Below, piece by piece: positions 59,401 through 64,000 of a stretch of DNA of 64,000 nt (the stretch's first letter is position 1; every line of letters begins with the position of its first letter). The notes beneath the pieces were generated by a model. It was not told where the DNA came from. It saw only the letters and a program-made list of their open reading frames with translations, and did not search any database. The stretch is from Numida meleagris. Lineage: Eukaryota; Chordata; Aves; Galliformes; Numididae. Location: contig NC_034430.1 in assembly GCF_002078875.1 (NCBI RefSeq), positions 3,554,060 through 3,618,059 of the forward strand, written 5' to 3'. Both the position numbers and the translations under genes were made by a program.

Positions 59401-61700
59401 CGTTGGCCTTCCTGGGAGATCTGGCTCACTATTTATAATAGTTCAAAAACTTAATCTCAACTAGGAAATAATTTGTTTTCCAGATCTTCTGAAGTGTTAT
59501 CTGGTCTAGCAGAATTCAGTGGGTGCTTAGGTCATGCATTTTGTTTCCAGAATCAGCATTGCTGATTCTGATGCAAGAAGGCATGAAAGGGGACTCCTGG
59601 CCTCGTGGAGATGGGGCCAAGCTCCCTCAAGCTGCATCTGTTCTCTTCCTCCTCCATGGAACGATACTGATGTGGAAAATAAATAATAGCATACATAGCG
59701 TGCCGTGTCACTGTGTATAAACTGATGAAGATGCCCCCTTTCTGTTGGTTGGGCCAGTGTGGGGCTTTCTCTGTGTTGGTGCATGAGATTCTCTGGGTAA
59801 GATCAGACTGCACATGGGGCAGTTGAATCTCTGCACTTGCCTTGGTCTTGTAAGAGCTGCTGGAAGGAGTCGGTGGGCTCTGGTTTTGTACCTTGAGATC
59901 TTTTCTAAGCACTAGGAATCCCTCAATTTGCCATTCAAAGAGTGCATTAAAATTGTGCACAGCCTCAGCTGCCCTTATCCTTTGTCAGATGCTTTAACAA
60001 TTTCTGCTGCTGCTTCCTCTCGAAGCTTCAAGAAGCTGCCTGCCATGCTGAGCAAAATTCAATTCTGCCAGCACAGATCTCACGTGCAGTGCAGGGTGTT
60101 TCCTCACAGCTGTGGCAGCCATCTCAATGGATGCACTGCAGAGCTCTGGGCCAGCAGTCAGTCTGCCTGTGCTTGGGGAAGCAACAGTGCTGCAGATTTT
60201 TGGATGCACGCATACCAGGGCATGGCACCCTGGCAGTGCGGGAGGGCTGTGCTCACACCCTGCTGCTCCAGGTACCTACTGCCTCTTCCAGACCGCCCGT
60301 GGAGCTGGGAGGTGCAGCCATGGGCAGGATGTGACTCAGGGGTGCTCGGAGCAGGTGGGGCCCTGTGCAGGCAGGATCCAGCTGGCGAAATGCCTGGCAC
60401 CCTCTTGGCTCCCCCAGCTGTCACCTGGAGGCAGCGTCCAGCAGTGGCACGGATGCTGGGCTGCTGGGGCAGGCCTGCAGCTCACAGGTTTGATAGCAGA
60501 GGGGGCGAAGGCAGAGGTTGGGGGGGTGGAGGGGCAAGAGCAGGCCCCATGTAGCCCCCAGAGGTGATGTAGGGGAAGGGGACAGCTTTCGATCCACAGC
60601 CTCGTGCAGGGGCCAGCGCTGCTCCCCAGAGCGAGCAGCTGGTTTCCCTTTTAGGGTCGGGCGAGAGGTAGAAACAATGTCACGCGGATTCCAGCGCCCA
60701 TAATGGTTCTGGAAAGCCAAGGGGAACAAAGAGCGTTCTCCTCTGCTGACCTCGAAGCACGCTGAGGACTGTCTCCCAAAGCTGCCTCTCCAGGAGGTTT
60801 CATCCTTACATGGGAGCCCGTGCCGCAGCGCTGCGCCGTGCCCGCTGCGTGCCTGTAGGTGTGAAGTGCGAGCGCCAGGGCGGCAGGCAGGGCGAGGAGA
60901 GGCAGGAACCCGACACATAAAGGCAGCTCTATTCCTGTGTCCTGGGAAGATTAAGTGTTTCCCTGGGAATAGCCTTGTTGGATTGCTCTGGGGTCGCCTG
61001 GTGGAGCAGCTGGTTGTGACCTGACAACGAGCAACAAACGCGTATGAAGTTACACGGGGCCGTAGGTTTGCTGTGTGCGTGAGACCTCGTGGCAGCCCGA
61101 ATCTCCTCCAAAAGTGATTAAACTCTGAAGCGATTGCACTCAGGAGAAAGTCTGGCCCTGGACCTCTTCTTTGCATAATAGTTTGCAGACACTAAAGTGA
61201 ATGTAACGATCTCCTGGGGCTGTTGCTAAGCCCTCTGAGGTGTTGCTGTGCACAATGACACCGGCGTGGTGTTACGTGCCTGGTACTCTCTAATTAGAAA
61301 GCGGCCTCTGCTGTGCGTCCTTGGCGAACCGCTGACCTTTCCCATACGTGCAGCTATTCTGAGCTCTGTTCCAGACTGATCAGGTTTGCATCCCGGAACA
61401 CTTTAAATATTGTTTGGGAGGGGAGCTCTTGTTGCCAAAGCTGTTTGTTCTTGGGCAGAGGCGAGAAACTGAGCTTCCTTTCTTCCATGAGCACGACTCT
61501 GGAGGTCAGAAGGATTGGGTGGGCAGCTGGCAGGCAGAGAGCTGCTGTTATTTCTGCCCTCAGACAGCTGCAAGAGTGCCCCAGGTCTGGCAGCCCTCAT
61601 CCCAGGATGGGTGGGCAAATGCTCTTTGCAGCTGGAATCCCGTTGGGTTGGGGCAGCACCTTGGCTGGTGTCTGGAGGCGTTACTGACACCAGCCTAGCT
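56481..61700. other. Intronic or intergenic DNA, no gene recognised
   Basis: GC-moderate to GC-rich. A 251-codon frame on the - strand (60421-61176) is open but has no domain and sits in GC-rich sequence where stops are rare. Confidence 0.4.
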
Positions 61701-61739
61701 CACAACTGGTATTTACGGGGTGGTGCAGACTGCAGAGTA

Positions 61740-61800
61740 TGAGCACATGCTAATTAGCACGCATAATGACTGCCCATAAATCTCAGCATCAATTTAAAGA
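61740..61800. promoter_or_regulatory. Palindromic homeodomain site in an AT-rich patch
   Basis: TGCTAATTAGCA at 61748-61759 is a perfect 12-bp palindrome around TAATTA, followed closely by CGCATAATGACTG. Paired or dimeric homeodomain proteins bind such palindromes; an AT-rich context and a second CTAATTAG near 61290 suggest a regulatory region. Confidence 0.3.
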
Positions 61801-64000
61801 GTCCTGAAGCCAGGGCGTATTTTTAATACATCCTAAAACTCCGCTTCTTTTCTTCACGAGTTGAAATGATTTCCCAGTTCCTCATTGTGATCACGGTAAG
61901 AACTGGGGACTTTTGTCCTATTCCTTCGCTGTGTTTCTTTTGTCTCCCCTTTCTCGGTGCCGTGACCTTGCAGCCACGTCCGTGGGTGAAGATGTGGAGT
62001 TTGCTGTGGTGTTGTGCAGGATTTGTCACTGCTGCATGACACTGTATACACGACCAGAACAAAGAGACCAAACAGATCACTTCCTTGCAGCTTATCTAAG
62101 TCAAATAACTCTGAGTAAACTTCCTGGGCCTGGGCTTTATACTCTGCAAAAAGGCAGCACAGAGCCTGATCCTGTGTGCTCTTGCAGCAGCCTCAGCCAC
62201 ATGATGCTTGGCTCTGCTGACCCCGCACCCCGGCCTGCAGCTAGGACCGACAGAAACAGAACACATCTGGGGAGAATCTGCTTGAAGCAGAAGTGCCCCA
62301 GGGAAGCAGCCCTTTGTTTCCAGTGCACCCAGTGCACCCAGTTCTCCCAGTCTTCATCTGTGGGCTCTGGTACGCCAGCACAGTGCAACCCCTTGTGAGC
62401 AGGGTGGGCATCGTGCCGGCACGGTATGATTTGGGATACTGCTTTTGAGGGGAACATGGAATATCATTTTCAGAGGGTTTCAATGGGTTTTGCTCCCTGT
62501 TCCGTGCGCTCCTGCAGCAGCATCACCCACCTCGCCGTCCTCAGCAAAATGCTGTGCCTTGCTTCATGGTGGGGGACAGAGAGGGACAGCCTCTGGGCTG
62601 GGGCCAGCAGCGCTCAGGGACTCACCAGCAAAAGCCAAGGCTTCTCCCATCATGCTGTTTTTCCTTCCCTCGTGTTTCCTGATGTTCTCTGACCCCGTAT
62701 TTTAGGACCGCAGAGATAGCACAGCCCATTGAGCAAACACAGTAGCTCCGAGCCCTGGCGGTATCGCGGTTCCCAGGGCAGGAGTGCTTATTAGAGGCCC
62801 TTTTATTACAGACACACCTTGGAAAGTTCTTCTCTTCAGAAGGGCTGGGAGGAGAAGAGTGATAATTTCATTTTCTTTCTTCGCCAGAGAGAAAGATCCC
62901 AGGTCGCTGTGGCAGGTGAAGGCAAGCAGGGTGGAAAGGGGAGCGCTGGGGGGTGTGGGAGCTGCTGCCCCCATGTGTGGGCACCCCAAAGGGAGGGTGC
63001 TTGGGGACAGAGCTGTGGCAGGAGGGAGCACTGGCACAAGCACCCACTTGGCTCTTTTGGACAAAGCCCCATCCCAGTGCTGGGCTGGGAGCTGTGAGGC
63101 AGAGTGGTGGCCCTGAGCTGATGGTGGGGGTGAAGCCGTCCCCTGGGGCAGGCGGCAGCTGGGTAATGAGCATCTGAACGGGGACTTTCTTCCCCATCCA
63201 CTGGTCACGTAGCCATGTGGGAACGCTGGATTTATTCCCCGGCAGTGCTATCAGCACATACCAGGCTTCACAACAGCTGGGAGCCATGGAGCTTGACCAA
63301 GAATAGCACTGGGGAGCTCACTGCCTGACTCAGAGCTGTCTGGAGCAGATCCTGCCCTGCGCCAATGGATTGCTGCTGCCCCAGGGGGTAACCTTGGGGC
63401 AGGGGGCATGAAGTGGGGGGGGTTCCCTCCCCCACACTGGGCACTGGGTTGGGGATGGAGCTGCGTGGCTCCTCCTGGAGCAAGTGGGATCCCGGAGAGA
63501 GCTGCAGTGTGTGGCTGTGCCGTGGCTGCTCAGATGTAATTCCATGGGCTTGTCTGCACTTGACAGCAAGCTGGTATTACAGAAGGGTGTGAATTTGCAA
63601 GCGGAGAATTCCATATTTAGGAATAACCAGGTTCAACCAAGCAGCAGGAAGATACTCTCGTTCTGGAATTAATGTTCCAAAGAAGGCACCCGAGTTCTGC
63701 ACCCTGCTTGTCTGTGGGAAGACAGGACACGGAGTGATGTCTGATCTGCCTGCAAACCCCAAACACCTCTCTTGCTTGTAAAGTACTTGACCTCCCCTCT
63801 GCTTGCTCTCTGAAAAGAATTTGTAGCTGGAGCAACATATGTGTGGAGCAACACATGCAAGGAAGTTTGATGGGATGCGACTGCAGCCGGGTGCAGCGTG
63901 AGGTGCCCGATTCCAGCTCCCCTGCTGAGCAGCTGCTTTAAAGTCCTGGAGCAGTTCCAGCTCTGAACACTGCAGCTCAATTGGGCTGCAGCAGCCTGGG
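61801..64000. other. Intronic or intergenic DNA, no gene recognised
   Basis: GC-moderate with a small 10-bp tandem (CCAGTGCACC, about two and a half copies) near 62320-62345. Chance frames only; no LIM-domain or other exon seen up to the window edge. Confidence 0.4.

Noticed and set aside
60421..61176. 251-codon - strand frame
   Set aside because: GC-rich chance frame; no recognisable domain, signal peptide or promoter. About one such frame could be expected by chance in 64 kb of this composition.
1..64000. tRNA genes, CRISPR arrays, endogenous retrovirus genes
   Set aside because: No A/B-box tRNA structure, no direct-repeat/spacer array and no gag/pol/env-like frame was recognised by eye on either strand.

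Overview
The window is vertebrate nuclear DNA, most likely from a bird and probably a galliform such as chicken. Evidence: LINE copies of the avian CR1 type (both orientations, with the typical 3' tail), CpG-island promoters in a moderately GC-rich, compact landscape, and the gene order POU3F1 - UTP11, which matches human 1p34.3. Species assignment is inference. Nothing prokaryotic, viral or CRISPR-like is present.

Layout. Bases 1-15,100 hold no recognisable gene: intergenic DNA with AT-rich patches that look like non-coding regulatory elements, two short CR1 tails facing each other near 6.1-6.4 kb, and simple repeats. At 15.14-15.44 kb a decayed 20-bp minisatellite abuts the CpG-island promoter of POU3F1 (Oct-6/SCIP/Tst-1), whose single-exon coding region lies at 15,818-16,945 on the + strand. 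Its promoter carries five CCAAT boxes and its 3'UTR carries repeated ATTTA motifs. From about 17.4 to 36 kb comes a gene-poor downstream region with several AT-rich islands rich in homeodomain, POU and SOX-like motifs. These are candidate POU3F1 enhancers, as expected for a developmental transcription-factor gene. A strong CTCF-like motif at 35.19 kb stands between this region and the next gene.

UTP11 (small-subunit processome component) lies on the - strand from 41,045 (ATG) to 36,604 (stop). I could reconstruct all eight coding exons with GT-AG boundaries, giving 253 residues, the same length I recall for the human protein. One intron holds an 11-bp minisatellite and another a CR1 copy almost touching an exon. 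UTP11 shares a CpG island (about 40.8-41.9 kb) with a divergent + strand first exon ending in a splice donor at 41,742. In human the divergent neighbour is FHL3, whose coding exons are not recognisable here and would lie beyond 64 kb.

Inside what may be that gene's first intron, at 44.8-45.3 kb, is a compact unit not explained by the syntenic genes. It has a splice acceptor, an ORF for a short secreted, basic, four-cysteine peptide with beta-defensin-like cysteine and glycine spacing but lacking the last cysteine pair, and a well-formed poly(A) signal. This is the best candidate for something undescribed. From 45.3 to 64 kb I see no further gene, only intronic or intergenic DNA with homopolymer runs and a few regulatory-looking motifs.
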